In this document: positions 46,331-58,535 of the stretch, in pieces
Numbering within the stretch: position 1 is the stretch's first letter
Layout of the letters: each line of letters opens with the position of its first letter
Assembly (NCBI GenBank): GCA_902525075.1
Contig: CABZFV010000002.1
Location: forward strand, 62,001-126,000
DNA from: an uncultured Prochlorococcus sp.
Lineage (GTDB): Bacteria > Cyanobacteriota > Cyanobacteriia > PCC-6307 > Cyanobiaceae
Direction: 5' to 3'
DNA: 64,000 nucleotides
The notes under the pieces: model-generated
Database searches by the model: none
What the model was told of the DNA's origin: nothing
Seen by the model: only the letters and a program-made list of their open reading frames with translations
Position numbers and translations under genes: made by a program

Positions 46331-47140
46331 CTAACAGCTGCCACGTCTACTTAACAAGTCAAATTTAAACAAATCTTCAGCATTCTTATATGACTCTCTA
46401 GCAATTGTAGTTAATTCAGTAGATCTTAAATCCGCCATAAAATTGGCAACATTTTCAACAAACGCAGGTTCATTTCTTTTACCCCTATGAGGGACAGGTG
46501 CTAAGAATGGTGAATCAGTTTCAATTAAGTATTTATCATTTGGGACTATTTTGGCACACTCATGAATTTCATATGCTTTTGGAAATGTGACTATACCACT
46601 AAAACTGATGTAAAATCCAAAATCCAAGAAATGCTTCATTTCTTTTGGTGTTCCTGTCCAACAATGAAGTACACCATCAGGACATTTTCCTTTTTTAGAG
46701 AGATCGCTACATATTTCAATCATTTCATTTGCAGCATCTCTGCAATGGATAATTACGGGTAATTGAAGTTCATAAGCTAATTCCATTTGCGGAATAAGTG
46801 CTTCAATCTGCTGAGTTTTATTTTCATTTTTAAAAAAATCCAAGCCTAATTCCCCAATAGCTACAACTCTTCTATCTTCCAGAGCTGATTTTCTTAGAAG
46901 AGATTTTGAACTTTGTTCCCATTTTTTTGCTTCTAGCGGATGCAAACCAACTGAATAGTAGATTTCATTAAATTCATGGGATATTTTTTTCAACTTTGGA
47001 ATTTCTGTTAATTCACAACAAGCATGAACTAATTTTTTTACACCTCTTGAACGCAATCTTGAAACAACATGTTCAAGATCTTTCTCAAAATTTTCAAATA
47101 TTAAATGGCAGTGTGAGTCTATGAGTTCTATATCGCTCAT
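46331..47140 (-). CDS. tatD: TatD family metal-dependent hydrolase
   Basis: Encodes 269 residues. TatD enzymes are metal-dependent DNases/RNases of the amidohydrolase fold. Metal ligands are visible: HxH in DSHCHLIFE (about 9-11), E in IGELGLDF (near 96), H in IIHCRDA (near 132), H in GVLHCWTGT and D in LIETDSPFLAP. Length and motifs fit TatD/YcfH. It lies 17 bp downstream of rpsT on the same strand. Substrate in vivo is not known. Confidence 0.93.
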   Translation of the reverse strand: MSDIELIDSHCHLIFENFEKDLEHVVSRLRSRGVKKLVHACCELTEIPKLKKISHEFNEIYYSVGLHPLEAKKWEQSSKSLLRKSALEDRRVVAIGELGLDFFKNENKTQQIEALIPQMELAYELQLPVIIHCRDAANEMIEICSDLSKKGKCPDGVLHCWTGTPKEMKHFLDFGFYISFSGIVTFPKAYEIHECAKIVPNDKYLIETDSPFLAPVPHRGKRNEPAFVENVANFMADLRSTELTTIARESYKNAEDLFKFDLLSRRGSC

Positions 47141-47157
47141 AATTATGATCTGTCTTT

Positions 47158-47451
47158 TTACTTAGTAGTAAGAGTAGTTTTTACAAAATTATTGATTTTC
47201 GATTTTTTATTAGCGCCGTTGTTCTTGTGAAGAACATTTTTTTTAACTGCTTTATCAATTAAGCTAAAAGCTTTATTAAGACTTGTTTTCACTAAATTTT
47301 TATTATCCTCATTAGGGTTTTTTTTGTATTTTTCGCAGTTCTCTAAGGTTTTTTTGGTTAAAGTCTTAACAGTTGATTTATATGACTTATTTATTAAACG
47401 ATTTCTTTCGGCAATTTGTATTCTCTTTTTTGCTGATTTGTTGTTGGCCAC
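47158..47451 (-). CDS. rpsT: 30S ribosomal protein S20
   Basis: Encodes 97 residues, very Lys/Asn-rich and wholly helical. The N-terminal NNKSAKKRIQIAERNRLINK and the downstream region with KTSLNKAFSLIDKAVKKNVLHKNNGA (quoted in part: SLIDKAVKKNVLHKN) are the S20 pattern. S20 binds the 16S 5' domain. It lies divergent from hisD across 119 bp and upstream of tatD. Confidence 0.95.
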   Translation of the reverse strand: MANNKSAKKRIQIAERNRLINKSYKSTVKTLTKKTLENCEKYKKNPNEDNKNLVKTSLNKAFSLIDKAVKKNVLHKNNGANKKSKINNFVKTTLTTK

Positions 47452-47570
47452 AGAGGGTGCATAAATAGAAGATTCTTATCATAACAAATAGATCGACTAC
47501 TAATCAATCATATATAATTTAGAAGATATTAAATTGGGTTAGAGCCTCTCTATTTGAAAAAATTAAGCAA

Positions 47571-48857
47571 ATGAAGATCATAAATAACAAAAAAGAAGCT
47601 ATTGAAGAATTAAAAAGGATTTCTACTCGAACTAATTCAGAAAACAATAATAAGATAAATAGAATTGTTGAAGAAATTATTCAAGAGATAAAATTTTCTG
47701 GAGATATAGCGGTAAAAAAATACACAAAAAAATTTGATGGTTTCGACCCTGACCCTATGCAAGTGAGTACGGATCAAATAAAAAATGCATGGGATGAAAT
47801 TGATAACAATTTGAAACACTCACTTGTAGTAGCTCATGAAAGAATTAAAAAATTCCATGAAAAAGAAATTCCTCAATCTTTCACTATAAAAGGTGAATAT
47901 GGTGATATCGTCCAAAGAATATGGAGACCAGTTCAAAATGCAGGTATTTATATTCCTGGAGGTAGAGCTGCTTATCCAAGTACAGTATTGATGAATGCTA
48001 TACCTGCAAAAGTAGCAGGAGTAGAAGAAATTATAATGGTATCTCCTGGGAATAAAGAAGGGGAAATAAACAAAACTGTTTTAGCTGCAGCTCACTTATC
48101 AGGGATCAATAAAGTATTTAGAATTGGAGGAGCTCAAGCAATTGGTGCTTTAGCATTTGGCACAAATCAAATCAATAAAGTTGATGTTATTTCAGGTCCA
48201 GGGAATATTTATGTTACCACTGCGAAAAAACTCATTTATGGCTCTACAGGGATTGATTCTTTAGCTGGTCCAAGTGAAATATTAATCATTGCAGATGAAA
48301 CAGCTCAGAGCACTCACATAGCATCTGATCTACTAGCGCAAGCAGAACACGATCCTTTAGCTTCATCAATACTTTTAACTACATCAAAGAACCAGGCAAA
48401 AGAAGTTTTAGAAGAACTTCATAAAAGAATAGATGATCATCCAAGAAAAGAAATTTGCATGCAATCAATAAAAAATTGGGGTTTAATTGTGATTTGCGAG
48501 AATTACGAGTCATGTGTTGAACTAAGCAATAACTTTGCCCCTGAACACCTAGAAATCCTTACCATAGATTCAAAAAAAATTCTTGCAAGTATAGAGAATG
48601 CAGGTGCGATATTTTTAGGAAAATGGACCCCAGAAGCTGTTGGAGATTATCTCGCTGGACCAAATCATACTTTACCCACGTCAGGAAATTCTAGATTTAG
48701 CGGTTCATTAGGGGTTGAAACTTTTATGAAAAATACTTCAATAATAGAATTTAATGAAGAAAGTTTAAAAGTTAATAGTCTTGATATTATTAATCTTGCT
48801 AAAAGTGAAGGCTTACATAGCCACGCTAAATCTGTAGAAATAAGATTTGAAGATTAG
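47571..48857 (+). CDS. hisD: histidinol dehydrogenase
   Basis: Encodes 428 residues. It performs the last two steps of histidine synthesis, oxidising histidinol to histidine with NAD+ and Zn2+. Zinc/active-site pieces include AEHDPLASS (about 263-271) and APEHLEI, and the cofactor region is [15 protein letters not shown]. Its stop overlaps the convergent rpiA by 4 bp. No other his genes are nearby, as is usual in these streamlined genomes. Confidence 0.97.
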   Translation: MKIINNKKEAIEELKRISTRTNSENNNKINRIVEEIIQEIKFSGDIAVKKYTKKFDGFDPDPMQVSTDQIKNAWDEIDNNLKHSLVVAHERIKKFHEKEIPQSFTIKGEYGDIVQRIWRPVQNAGIYIPGGRAAYPSTVLMNAIPAKVAGVEEIIMVSPGNKEGEINKTVLAAAHLSGINKVFRIGGAQAIGALAFGTNQINKVDVISGPGNIYVTTAKKLIYGSTGIDSLAGPSEILIIADETAQSTHIASDLLAQAEHDPLASSILLTTSKNQAKEVLEELHKRIDDHPRKEICMQSIKNWGLIVICENYESCVELSNNFAPEHLEILTIDSKKILASIENAGAIFLGKWTPEAVGDYLAGPNHTLPTSGNSRFSGSLGVETFMKNTSIIEFNEESLKVNSLDIINLAKSEGLHSHAKSVEIRFED

Positions 48858-49567
48858 GTAGCTTTTGAGGGTGAGTAAACCATTGGAATGTTGTTTTCAA
48901 TTTTACCAACTAATACTTTGCTTGTAAGATCAACGAATAATCCATTTTCTAATACTCCAGGAATATTATTAATCTTCATTTCAATGTCTTTTGGATTCTT
49001 AATACCATTATTAAATAATACATCTAGGATGAGGTTGCCTTGGTCAGTAACCACCGGGCCAGCTTTTTTAATAGCCATTCTTAAAGAAGAACTGCCATTC
49101 ATTTCTGAAATGACTTCCTGAACTTGTTTCCAAGCATTTGGAAGAACTTCTACAGGTAAGGGGAAAGCTTGATTTAGATTTTGTACAAGTTTAGTTTCAT
49201 CAACAACAATCAACAATTGATTAGCTTTAGATGCCACTAATTTTTCTCTAACATGGCATGCTCCTCCTCCTTTTATTAATTGAAATCCTGGATCAACTTC
49301 ATCTGCTCCATCAATAGCTAGATCAATTTGAGATACAGAAGCTAAATCGATAAGCGGGATATCCAGTTCAAGCGCTAAAACTTCTGATTGAAAAGAAGTT
49401 GCAACACCTCTTATATTTTGGAGTTTCCCAGAACGTATTTCATCCGCAAGGCTTTTTATCATTAACGCAGCTGTTGATCCAGAACCTAATCCAAGAATCA
49501 TGTCACTCTTTACTTCCTTTATTGCTGCATCAGCAACAACTTGTTTCATTTGAGTTTGTGAATCCAA
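48854..49567 (-). CDS. rpiA: ribose-5-phosphate isomerase A
   Basis: Encodes 237 residues. It interconverts ribose-5-P and ribulose-5-P in the Calvin and pentose phosphate pathways. Substrate-loop GLGSGSTA (about 26-33), the catalytic region [19 protein letters not shown] (near 89) and the catalytic glutamate in VREKLVASK are all present. It converges with hisD (4-bp overlap) and lies 46 bp downstream of the HtrA gene. Confidence 0.96.
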   Translation of the reverse strand: MDSQTQMKQVVADAAIKEVKSDMILGLGSGSTAALMIKSLADEIRSGKLQNIRGVATSFQSEVLALELDIPLIDLASVSQIDLAIDGADEVDPGFQLIKGGGACHVREKLVASKANQLLIVVDETKLVQNLNQAFPLPVEVLPNAWKQVQEVISEMNGSSSLRMAIKKAGPVVTDQGNLILDVLFNNGIKNPKDIEMKINNIPGVLENGLFVDLTSKVLVGKIENNIPMVYSPSKAT

Positions 49568-49613
49568 AATCTTTTTTCTAATGGTTATAGATTATTAAAT
49601 TTCAATGGGTGCT

Positions 49614-50834
<1,221 letters not shown>

Positions 50835-50902
50835 TTAAATTTTTCTATAGAAAAAACTTCTTAATGTGTGAAAATAAATTTTAAATAAATTAATAAATAA
50901 AT

Positions 50903-51370
50903 TTGAATAAAGAAAACAAAAGTAAACTAGAAGCTTTATTAGAAAAAGTTGCTAATAAGCGGGATTTAGAAATCTGCGGTTTAAAAATACGATCTGATCA
51001 TAATCCAATTGTTATTGAAATAACCATAAGAAAAACTTATGGGGATGACATTTCATTAGATGATTGTGCGCTATTTAATACCCCAGCATATGACGAAATA
51101 GAAAAATCAAATCTTTTAAATTGTTCATATGTGTTAGAAATTAGTAGTCAAGGGGTCAGTGATGAACTAACCTCAGAAAGAGACTTCAAAACTTTTAAAG
51201 GTTTTCCAGTTAATGTTGAGTTAAACCATAAGAATTCAAAAATAAAATTTCTGAATGGTTTACTTTATGAAAAGTCTAAAGATTATTTAGCCATTAACAT
51301 GAAAGGTAAGATTAAAAAAATCCCTTTTGATGAAGTACTAAAAATTAGTCTTTGTACATTAAAAGATTAA
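50903..51370 (+). CDS. rimP: ribosome maturation factor RimP
   Basis: Encodes 155 residues from a TTG start at 50903 ([17 protein letters not shown]). RimP assists 30S subunit assembly. The N-terminal KH-like fold and the segment [20 protein letters not shown] (about 79-95, the LEVSSPGxxRPL equivalent) match RimP, and nusA follows 34 bp downstream, the classic rimP-nusA-ylxR-infB order. The motif is degenerate relative to most bacteria (SSQG for SSPG). Confidence 0.92.
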   Translation: MNKENKSKLEALLEKVANKRDLEICGLKIRSDHNPIVIEITIRKTYGDDISLDDCALFNTPAYDEIEKSNLLNCSYVLEISSQGVSDELTSERDFKTFKGFPVNVELNHKNSKIKFLNGLLYEKSKDYLAINMKGKIKKIPFDEVLKISLCTLKD

Positions 51371-51404
51371 TTATTTTCAACCATTATTCAATTTCCCATC
51401 ATAG

Positions 51405-52808
51405 ATGGCATTAGTTATTCTCCCAGGTTTAAACAATCTTATTGAAGACATTAGTGAGGAAAAAAAGTTACCTCCTAATATCGTGGAATTAGCCTTACGC
51501 GAAGCTTTATTAAAAGGATACGAAAAATACAGAAAAACTTTTTACATTGGAGTTAACCAAGACCCATTTGATGAAGAATATTTCAGTAATTTTGATGTTG
51601 GACTAGATCTAGATGAAGAAGGTTATAGGATATTATCGAGTAAAATAATTGTTGAAGAAGTTGAGAGCGAAGATCATCAAATATCTCTTGTAGAAGTTAA
51701 GCAAGTAGCTGATGATGCTCAAATAGGTGACACAGTTGTTCTAGACGTTACTCCAGAAAAAGAGGATTTTGGGCGAATGGCTGCTTCAACAACAAAGCAA
51801 GTTTTAGCCCAAAAATTAAGAGATCAACAACGAAAAATGATCCAAGAAGAATTTGCGGATTTGGAAGATCCTGTTTTAACTGCAAGAGTTATAAGATTTG
51901 AAAGACAATCAGTCATTATGGGAGTTAGTTCGGGTATTGGCAGACCTGAAGTAGAGGCCGAACTTCCCAAGAGAGATCAATTACCAAATGATAATTATAG
52001 AGCAAATGCAACTTTCAAAGTATTTTTGAAGGAGGTTAGCGAAATTGCAAGAAAAGGGCCGCAACTTTTTGTAAGTAGGGCTAATGCTGGTTTAGTAGTT
52101 TATTTGTTTGAAAATGAAGTCCCGGAAATTCAAGAAGGTACAGTGAAAATTGTTGCTGTTTCAAGAGAAGCCAACCCTCCTTCGAGAGCTGTTGGGCCAA
52201 GAACAAAAGTAGCTGTCGATAGTGTCGAAGAAGAAGTGGACCCTGTAGGTGCTTGTATTGGAGCTAGAGGAGCAAGAATTCAACAAGTAGTAAATGAATT
52301 AAGAGGGGAAAAAATTGATGTTATTAAATGGTCATCTAATCCAATACAGTATATTTTAAACTCTTTAAGTCCTGCGAAAGTCGATCAAGTAAGACTTGTA
52401 GACCCAGCAGGGCAACATGCTCACGTACTAGTTCCTCCTGATCAATTAAGTCTCGCAATTGGTAGAGAAGGTCAAAATGTAAGACTTGCCGCAAGATTAA
52501 CTGGTTGGAAGATTGACGTTAAAAACTCACATGAATACGATCAGGAAGCAGAAGATGCTGCTGTCTCTGAATTAATCATTCAAAGGGAAGATGAAGAGAA
52601 CCTCCAGAGAGAAGCTGAACTAAGATTAGAAGCAGAACAAGCTGAGCGTGCTGCAGAAGATGCAAGATTAAGAGAGCTTTATCCCCTTCCCGAAGATGAA
52701 GAAGAATATGGAGAGGAACAATACGAAGGAGAAGAATTCACAGATAATGATCCATTAGAGAATGTTCAAGATACTGAGATATCTGCCAAAGAGGAGAAAA
52801 AACTGTGA
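51405..52808 (+). CDS. nusA: transcription factor NusA
   Basis: Encodes 467 residues. The N-terminal RNA-polymerase-binding domain (about 1-125) is followed by an S1 domain (about 130-205) and two KH domains (GARIQQVVNELRGEKIDVI and LAIGREGQNVRLAARLTGWK, roughly 290-380). An acidic Glu-rich tail (EDEEEYGEEQYEGEEF) ends the protein, in place of the C-terminal AR repeats of enterobacteria. NusA modulates pausing and termination. It overlaps ylxR by 4 bp. Confidence 0.96.
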   Translation: MALVILPGLNNLIEDISEEKKLPPNIVELALREALLKGYEKYRKTFYIGVNQDPFDEEYFSNFDVGLDLDEEGYRILSSKIIVEEVESEDHQISLVEVKQVADDAQIGDTVVLDVTPEKEDFGRMAASTTKQVLAQKLRDQQRKMIQEEFADLEDPVLTARVIRFERQSVIMGVSSGIGRPEVEAELPKRDQLPNDNYRANATFKVFLKEVSEIARKGPQLFVSRANAGLVVYLFENEVPEIQEGTVKIVAVSREANPPSRAVGPRTKVAVDSVEEEVDPVGACIGARGARIQQVVNELRGEKIDVIKWSSNPIQYILNSLSPAKVDQVRLVDPAGQHAHVLVPPDQLSLAIGREGQNVRLAARLTGWKIDVKNSHEYDQEAEDAAVSELIIQREDEENLQREAELRLEAEQAERAAEDARLRELYPLPEDEEEYGEEQYEGEEFTDNDPLENVQDTEISAKEEKKL

Positions 52809-53077
52809 TACAACAAATCCCTGTTTTGCGTTTATGCATTTCATGTAGAAAAACATATGACCGGAAAGATCTTTTAAAGATTACTAAAGATTATAAGCAA
52901 GGCATCATGCTTCAAAAGGGAATGGGGAGATCAGCTTACATTTGCAAGTCAAAAAAATGCTATTCAGATTCCAAGATCAAAAAAAAGCTTCAAAAAGCTT
53001 TAAAAACATTTTTAGAACCTGAATTTATTGAAATTTTTGAAAAAGAAATTACAAGCTACAATAACAATCCCCATTAA
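52805..53077 (+). CDS. ylxR: YlxR (DUF448) RNA-binding protein
   Basis: Encodes 90 residues from a GTG start at 52805 that overlaps nusA by 4 bp. The motif RLCISCRKTYDRKDLLKI and GRSAYICKSKKCYSDSKIKKK match YlxR, with a Cys pair and a positively charged RNA-binding face. Family knowledge: YlxR affects rnpB transcription/RNase P activity in Bacillus. It lies between nusA and infB, its standard position. Confidence 0.9.
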   Translation: MIQQIPVLRLCISCRKTYDRKDLLKITKDYKQGIMLQKGMGRSAYICKSKKCYSDSKIKKKLQKALKTFLEPEFIEIFEKEITSYNNNPH

Positions 53078-53133
53078 GGGAATATAATTAAATTAAATCC
53101 TCTTAAATTTCAAAAGAGTACAAATCAGATTAA

Positions 53134-56100
53134 ATGACTATCAGCGATAAAATCAGAATTTACGAACTTTCCAGAGACTTAAATCTCGAAAATAAAGATG
53201 TACTGGATGCCGCTCAAAAACTTTCAATTTCAGTAAAAAGCCATAGCAGTTGTATTAGTGCAGAAGAGGCAAAAAAAATTAAAAATCTTATAAATAAAAA
53301 AAACTCAGATAAAAAAATACTTTCTATTAATAAACCTTCAATTAAAAAAGATAATTTCAAACAAAACAAAGAAGATAAATCTCCTGTTATTTCTTCTAAA
53401 AACGGGAAACCTCTCAAAGATAATTCAGACATAAAACCCTTATTGGTAAAGCCACTTAACAAGCCTGAGAGTATAAAAATAATTTCAAATCAACTTCAAA
53501 ATCCCACTAATCCCAATAAACCTAATACTATTAACAGTTCACAATCTATAGCAAATTTAACAAATACAAATATAAATGGTAAACCTTCAAAGAAGGTTAA
53601 CCAAGATAAAAAAACTTTCGAGAATAAAACAAACCCACCTATCAAAAGTCCGGCAAAACCACCTATTCAATTAATTGCAAAGCCTAAAAATATTAATAAT
53701 AACGTTAAATCTAAGGAATCTTCCCAGAACATCTCAAGTGCAGGTGATAAAAGACGCCTATCAAACAAACCTGACCAAAATACGAACAAACCTAAAACAA
53801 AAAATTTTAATAATAGAATGAAAACCCCTGAGCTTGTGGGAGCTCCAATAAGAAGAGAAGATCCAAAAATAAATCCTAATAAGCAAAATAATAATAAGCA
53901 AAACCTTGCTTTTAAACAAACTGCCTCAAACAGACCTGATTCTCCCAACAGATCTGGCATGCCCAATAGGCCTGGTTTAAGAAACAAACCTTCAGATCAA
54001 GGCAGACCTGGCTCATTTAATAGGCAAGGCAATTCCAATAGGCCTGGTTCTCCCAATAGACCTGGTTCTCCCAACAGATCTGGCATGCCCAATAGGCCTG
54101 GTTTAAGAAACAAACCTTCAGATCAAGGCAGGCCTGGCTCATTTAATAAGCAAGGCAATCCCAATAGACCTGGTTCTCCCAACAGACCTGGCATGCCCAA
54201 TAGGCCTGGTTCTAAATTCAATGGCCAAAATTCCTCTGGGATTAGGAAGCCAGTATCACCTAACGAACTTTTACAACTTCAAAAAAATAATAACTCTGAG
54301 AAAGACAACCTAGGTATAAATAATAACGCAAAACAAAATATCGATGCACATAAGCAGAAGGTCAAAGCGCCTAATATTCGTCCAAATGCTACTCCAAGTT
54401 CCAAAAAACCTCCTCATAGAGCATTTTCAAATAGTTCAAAGAAACCTGGAAAAACAGACTGGGATGATAGCGCAAAACTTGAAGCATTAAGAAGTAAAAA
54501 TCCTCAAAAACAAAGGCAGAAAGTTCATATTATTGGTGAAAATGATGATTCATTAACATCTGAAACCAGTGGATATTCAGGCGAGAAAATTTCAATTTTA
54601 TCAGCAAGTCTGGCGCGTCCTAAGAAAGAAAAGTCTGAAGAAACTAAATCTCAAAAATCTATCAAACAATTTAAGAAGAAGAAAAAAGAGACCACAAGAC
54701 AAAGGCAGAAAAGGAGAGCAATGGAATTGAAGGCAGCCAAAGAGGCCAAACAAGTAAGACCTGAAATGATAATAGTTCCCGAAGATAATTTAACTGTTCA
54801 AGAATTAGCTGATAAATTAAGCCTTGAAAGTTCTGAAATAATAAAATCTCTTTTCTTCAAAGGCATAACGGCAACTGTTACTCAATCACTTGACTTGGCA
54901 ACTATCGAAACAGTAGCAGAAGAATTTGGGGTGCCTGTTTTACAAGATGATATCCAAGAAGCTGCTGAAAAAACAGTTGATATGATTGAATCTGATGATA
55001 TTGATAATCTAATAAGAAGACCACCTGTTATTACAGTGATGGGTCATGTAGATCATGGCAAAACAAGTCTTTTAGATTCCATCAGAGAATCAAGAGTAGC
55101 TTCGGGGGAAGCAGGGGGCATCACTCAACACATAGGAGCTTATCAAGTTGAATTTGAACATGAATCTCAAAAGAAAAAATTAACTTTTCTTGATACCCCT
55201 GGTCATGAAGCCTTTACTGCAATGAGAGCAAGGGGTACAAAGGTTACAGATGTCGCTGTTCTTGTAGTTGCTGCAGATGATGGTTGCAGACCTCAAACAC
55301 TAGAAGCTATTAGTCATGCAAGAGCTGCAAAAGTACCAATAGTTGTTGCAATAAATAAAATTGACAAAGAAGGGGCTTCTCCAGACAGAGTAAAGCAGGA
55401 ACTATCAGAAAAAGATTTAATTGCTGAAGATTGGGGAGGCGATACAGTGATGGTTCCAGTAAGTGCTATCAAAAAACAAAACATTGATAAATTACTCGAA
55501 ATGATCTTATTAGTTTCAGAGGTAGAAGATCTACAAGCTAACCCCAATAGATTTGCAAAAGGTACTGTAATTGAAGCCCACCTAGACAAAGCAAAAGGAC
55601 CTGTGGCTACTTTGTTAGTACAAAATGGAACCTTAAAATCTGGAGATGTTTTAGCTGCGGGTTCAGTCCTTGGGAAAATTAGAGCAATGGTTGATGAACA
55701 TGGTAATAGAATCAAAGAAGCAGGGCCATCATTCCCAGTAGAAGCGCTAGGATTTAGTGAAGTGCCCACTGCAGGAGATGAATTTGAAGTCTATCCTGAT
55801 GAGAAAACTGGTCGAGCCATTGTCGGAGAAAGGGCAAAAGATGCTAGAGCCACAAAATTAGCTCAGCAAATGGCCTCTAGAAGGGTCAGTTTATCCTCCT
55901 TATCAACTAAAGCAAATGATGGAGAACTTAAAGAGTTAAACTTAATTCTCAAGGCTGATGTTCAAGGTAGTGTTGAAGCGATATTAGGATCACTAGAACA
56001 ATTACCAAAAAATGAAGTTCAAGTCAGAGTCCTACTTTCTGCTCCCGGAGAAATAACTGAGACAGATATCGATCTTGCTGCTGCATCTGGGTCAGTAATC

Positions 56101-56544
56101 ATTGGATTCAACACCTCATTGGCTTCTGGCGCGAAGAGAGCAGCTGATGCTAATGACGTTGACATAAGAGAATATGAAGTAATTTATAAACTCTTGGAAG
56201 ATATTCAGTTGGCCATGGAAGGACTACTTGAACCCGATCTTGTCGAAGAATCATTAGGCCAAGCTGAAGTTAGAGCAACTTTCGCAGTTGGCAAAGGAGC
56301 TATTGCAGGCTGTTATATACAAACTGGCAAATTACAAAGGAATTGTTCTCTGAGAGTTATTAGATCAGAGAAAGTAATATTTGAGGGTAATTTAGATTCT
56401 TTAAAAAGATCTAAAGATGATGTAAAAGAAGTAAATACAGGATTTGAATGTGGAGTTGGCTGTGATAAATTCTCTTCATGGATTGAAGGAGATGTAATCG
56501 AAGCATTCAAATTTGTCACCCAAAAAAGGACCTTATCAAAATAA
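53134..56544 (+). CDS. infB: translation initiation factor IF-2
   Basis: Encodes 1136 residues. IF-2 places initiator tRNA on the 30S subunit in a GTP-dependent step. The P-loop GHVDHGKTS is near residue 637, then DTPGHEAF and NKID. After the G domain come domains II-IV ending in the tRNA-binding C2 domain. The first 500 residues are a long Lys/Asn/Pro-rich linker with internal repeats (270-361), which explains the size (longer than many bacterial IF-2). It follows ylxR by 56 bp and ends the rimP operon. Confidence 0.97.
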   Translation: MTISDKIRIYELSRDLNLENKDVLDAAQKLSISVKSHSSCISAEEAKKIKNLINKKNSDKKILSINKPSIKKDNFKQNKEDKSPVISSKNGKPLKDNSDIKPLLVKPLNKPESIKIISNQLQNPTNPNKPNTINSSQSIANLTNTNINGKPSKKVNQDKKTFENKTNPPIKSPAKPPIQLIAKPKNINNNVKSKESSQNISSAGDKRRLSNKPDQNTNKPKTKNFNNRMKTPELVGAPIRREDPKINPNKQNNNKQNLAFKQTASNRPDSPNRSGMPNRPGLRNKPSDQGRPGSFNRQGNSNRPGSPNRPGSPNRSGMPNRPGLRNKPSDQGRPGSFNKQGNPNRPGSPNRPGMPNRPGSKFNGQNSSGIRKPVSPNELLQLQKNNNSEKDNLGINNNAKQNIDAHKQKVKAPNIRPNATPSSKKPPHRAFSNSSKKPGKTDWDDSAKLEALRSKNPQKQRQKVHIIGENDDSLTSETSGYSGEKISILSASLARPKKEKSEETKSQKSIKQFKKKKKETTRQRQKRRAMELKAAKEAKQVRPEMIIVPEDNLTVQELADKLSLESSEIIKSLFFKGITATVTQSLDLATIETVAEEFGVPVLQDDIQEAAEKTVDMIESDDIDNLIRRPPVITVMGHVDHGKTSLLDSIRESRVASGEAGGITQHIGAYQVEFEHESQKKKLTFLDTPGHEAFTAMRARGTKVTDVAVLVVAADDGCRPQTLEAISHARAAKVPIVVAINKIDKEGASPDRVKQELSEKDLIAEDWGGDTVMVPVSAIKKQNIDKLLEMILLVSEVEDLQANPNRFAKGTVIEAHLDKAKGPVATLLVQNGTLKSGDVLAAGSVLGKIRAMVDEHGNRIKEAGPSFPVEALGFSEVPTAGDEFEVYPDEKTGRAIVGERAKDARATKLAQQMASRRVSLSSLSTKANDGELKELNLILKADVQGSVEAILGSLEQLPKNEVQVRVLLSAPGEITETDIDLAAASGSVIIGFNTSLASGAKRAADANDVDIREYEVIYKLLEDIQLAMEGLLEPDLVEESLGQAEVRATFAVGKGAIAGCYIQTGKLQRNCSLRVIRSEKVIFEGNLDSLKRSKDDVKEVNTGFECGVGCDKFSSWIEGDVIEAFKFVTQKRTLSK
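53941..54213 (+). repeat. nested repeats in the IF-2 N-terminal linker
   Basis: Two near-identical units of 126 bp begin at 53941 and 54067, and a third partial unit begins at 54175. Each encodes a Pro/Arg/Gly/Asn segment of about 42 residues ([20 protein letters not shown] and so on). Inside them is a finer 18-bp repeat encoding NRPGSP or a variant, so a 6-residue step is nested in a 42-residue step. Copies differ by a few silent or conservative changes. The frame is preserved. Such repeats can expand or contract between strains. Confidence 0.85.
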
Positions 56545-56559
56545 TTAAACCTATAGCTT

Positions 56560-56588
56560 ATTAATCTTTATTTCTGTCAAAGATTAAT
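56560..56588. terminator. hairpin between convergent infB and DUF3493 gene
   Basis: ATTAATCTTT and AAAGATTAAT form a perfect 10-bp stem around a 9-nt loop. It starts 15 bp after the infB stop and overlaps the last codons of the minus-strand DUF3493 gene. No clean T-run follows on either strand, so it is a weak or bidirectional terminator at best, or a 3'-end stabiliser. Confidence 0.45.
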
Positions 56589-56809
56589 AAAGTAGGAAAT
56601 ATTACACAAGCACCCAACTGTATGAGAAGGTTATTTAGCTGTAATTCAGTTCCGCTTGCAATTCTGGAAAGCATTATTAGAAGTCCCAAAAATGCAGAAC
56701 CGCTAAAAGCTATCCACAATATTCTTCTCAATCCCTTGAAAGGAGTTTGGGATTCCTTTAATAATTTCTTTTTCAATTCAGGATCTATTTTTGACATAAA
56801 TTCTTTCAA
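56561..56809 (-). CDS. DUF3493 family membrane protein
   Basis: Encodes 82 residues with two hydrophobic helices (about 28-48 and 57-75). The segment PFKGLRRILWIAFSGSAFLGLL is close to the DUF3493 pattern, the domain also found in the plant photosystem II assembly factor LPA1/Rep27 (quoted in part: PFKGLRRILW). An analogous role in photosystem assembly is inferred only from the domain. It converges with infB. Confidence 0.8.
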   Translation of the reverse strand: MKEFMSKIDPELKKKLLKESQTPFKGLRRILWIAFSGSAFLGLLIMLSRIASGTELQLNNLLIQLGACVIFPTLLIFDRNKD

Positions 56810-56850
56810 TTATAAAATTAAGTCTATATAAAAATTCAATATTTAATTTG

Positions 56851-56922
56851 GCCGGTGTAGCTCAGTGGTAGAGCAACTGTCTCGTAAACAGTAGGTCATT
56901 GGTTCAATTCCAATTATCGGCA
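56851..56922 (+). tRNA. tRNA-Thr (anticodon CGU)
   Basis: The 72-nt cloverleaf is complete. Acceptor GCCGGTG pairs with TATCGGC (two G-U pairs), discriminator A. D-arm is GCTC/GAGC. Anticodon arm ACTGT-CTCGTAA-ACAGT reads CGT (decodes ACG). T-arm is ATTGG-TTCAATT-CCAAT. No CCA is encoded. It sits 18 bp before the mannosyltransferase-like gene and faces it. Confidence 0.95.
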
Positions 56923-56940
56923 CTTACTTAGCAAATTAAA

Positions 56941-58494
56941 ATGATTTATAAAATTCTAACATTTAGAAATCTCTTTAAATTATTTGTTTTTATTCCTCTT
57001 ATATTTTATTTTGGCAAAAGAAGTTATATTGCGTTTGATGAAGGTTTTTATGCACTACAAGCTAGATGGATATTAGAAAAAGGTAACTGGACAATTCCAC
57101 TTTGGTGGGATGAATATGTTTTAGATAGAACAATAGGATTACAGTTTTTAATAGCAAAGTCACAAGAATTATTTGGAAGAAATATTTTTGCTGCATATCT
57201 ACCAACAACTGTCGCTTCAATATTGATGCTATTTACTACTTATAAATTACATGAAGAATTATTTAATAAAAAATATGCAATTATATCTCCAATAATCCTT
57301 GCTACTACATATATATGGTTTGATTACTCACACTTAGCCACTCAAGATATTATTTATTCATGTTTAGTAACTATTGGAGTATTAGCTTTAGTCAAAATAA
57401 AAAGTAAAAATAACAAATTCTATATTCTGCTTTTTGGAATTTGGATTGGTTTAGCTTTTATGATGAAAACTTTTTTAGTTTTTGTACCGTTATTATCACT
57501 CATACCATATATTTTTTTTAAAAAAAATTTTTTATTCATCAAATTCTTTTGGTTAGGACTACTAATTGGATTTATTCCTTTTTTATTCTGGAATTTTTCT
57601 ATCAATCCTTATTTAGACAAAAATATTATTTTTTACTTAGTTGAAAAGTTTAACTTTCTATCAAGTAAAAATACTTTTACAAATCCTTTCTATTATTATT
57701 TCTGGAATGTACCTTTAACATTTCTGCCATGGAGTTTTTTCGCAATTATTGGCATAATATACAATATTTTTCAAAGTAAAGATAATAAATATATACTTGC
57801 TTTTTTTCCCTTAATTTTGATAGCGATCCTTAGCATTTTCTCTACAAAAACACCCTACTATACCCTACAAATCTCATCTATTTTTTCATTAAATACTTTT
57901 TTAGGAATAAAGTATTTATTCAATTCTTATAGTTACAGTCGATTTTTTATATTTATGACTTCAAAAATAATTCCATTATTTATATTTGCTCTAACTTTCA
58001 CATATTATTTTTTCTTTAAAGATTCAATTAATTTTAATACTAGGGAAAATACATTTATAATTATTGGATTATTATCTTTCGGCTTATCTTGGTCATTAAT
58101 AAAACATAAAAATTCGTTCAAAGAAATATTAATAACTCTAATAATTGGGCCTTACTTATTTACTTCATTTATTTTGCAATCAGGTTTATTCACTGATAGA
58201 TCTAGAGAACTAAGAGAGAAAATGGAATATGTTTCATCACTTGATTTAGTAAAAAATCAAACGATCATGGTAGATAAAAAAGGAATCAACAACTCTCGAT
58301 CGCAATCAAAGATCATAAGGATTTCATTATCAACTCCTAAATTAGGTGGAGGATTAGAAAGTATTAATCAATTAAAAGAATCTGAATTAGCATGGACAAC
58401 TGACCTTAAAACAATAAAAAATAATGATGATTCTTTTGAAGTGATATACGAAAATGATATTTTAAATCCATGGAAATTAATATTAAAAAAGTAA
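56941..58494 (+). CDS. GT39/ArnT-like membrane glycosyltransferase
   Basis: Encodes 517 residues with about ten hydrophobic helices. The first lumenal loop carries the DEGFYALQARWIL motif (about residues 32-44) with the acidic Asp-Glu pair typical of the GT-C (PMT_2/ArnT) fold. Such enzymes move a sugar from a polyprenyl-phosphate donor to lipid or protein. The substrate is not readable. The reading frame is even more A/T-rich than its neighbours, and the gene lies next to tRNA-Thr. The next gene is a GT2 that could make the donor. Confidence 0.82.
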   Translation: MIYKILTFRNLFKLFVFIPLIFYFGKRSYIAFDEGFYALQARWILEKGNWTIPLWWDEYVLDRTIGLQFLIAKSQELFGRNIFAAYLPTTVASILMLFTTYKLHEELFNKKYAIISPIILATTYIWFDYSHLATQDIIYSCLVTIGVLALVKIKSKNNKFYILLFGIWIGLAFMMKTFLVFVPLLSLIPYIFFKKNFLFIKFFWLGLLIGFIPFLFWNFSINPYLDKNIIFYLVEKFNFLSSKNTFTNPFYYYFWNVPLTFLPWSFFAIIGIIYNIFQSKDNKYILAFFPLILIAILSIFSTKTPYYTLQISSIFSLNTFLGIKYLFNSYSYSRFFIFMTSKIIPLFIFALTFTYYFFFKDSINFNTRENTFIIIGLLSFGLSWSLIKHKNSFKEILITLIIGPYLFTSFILQSGLFTDRSRELREKMEYVSSLDLVKNQTIMVDKKGINNSRSQSKIIRISLSTPKLGGGLESINQLKESELAWTTDLKTIKNNDDSFEVIYENDILNPWKLILKK

Positions 58495-58535
58495 ATAATC
58501 AATATATAATAAAATGTCGTTTTTAATCTTTAATA

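Noticed and set aside
55314..55769. 151-aa minus-strand ORF inside infB
   Set aside because: Antisense to the conserved G domain of IF-2; long only because of codon bias.
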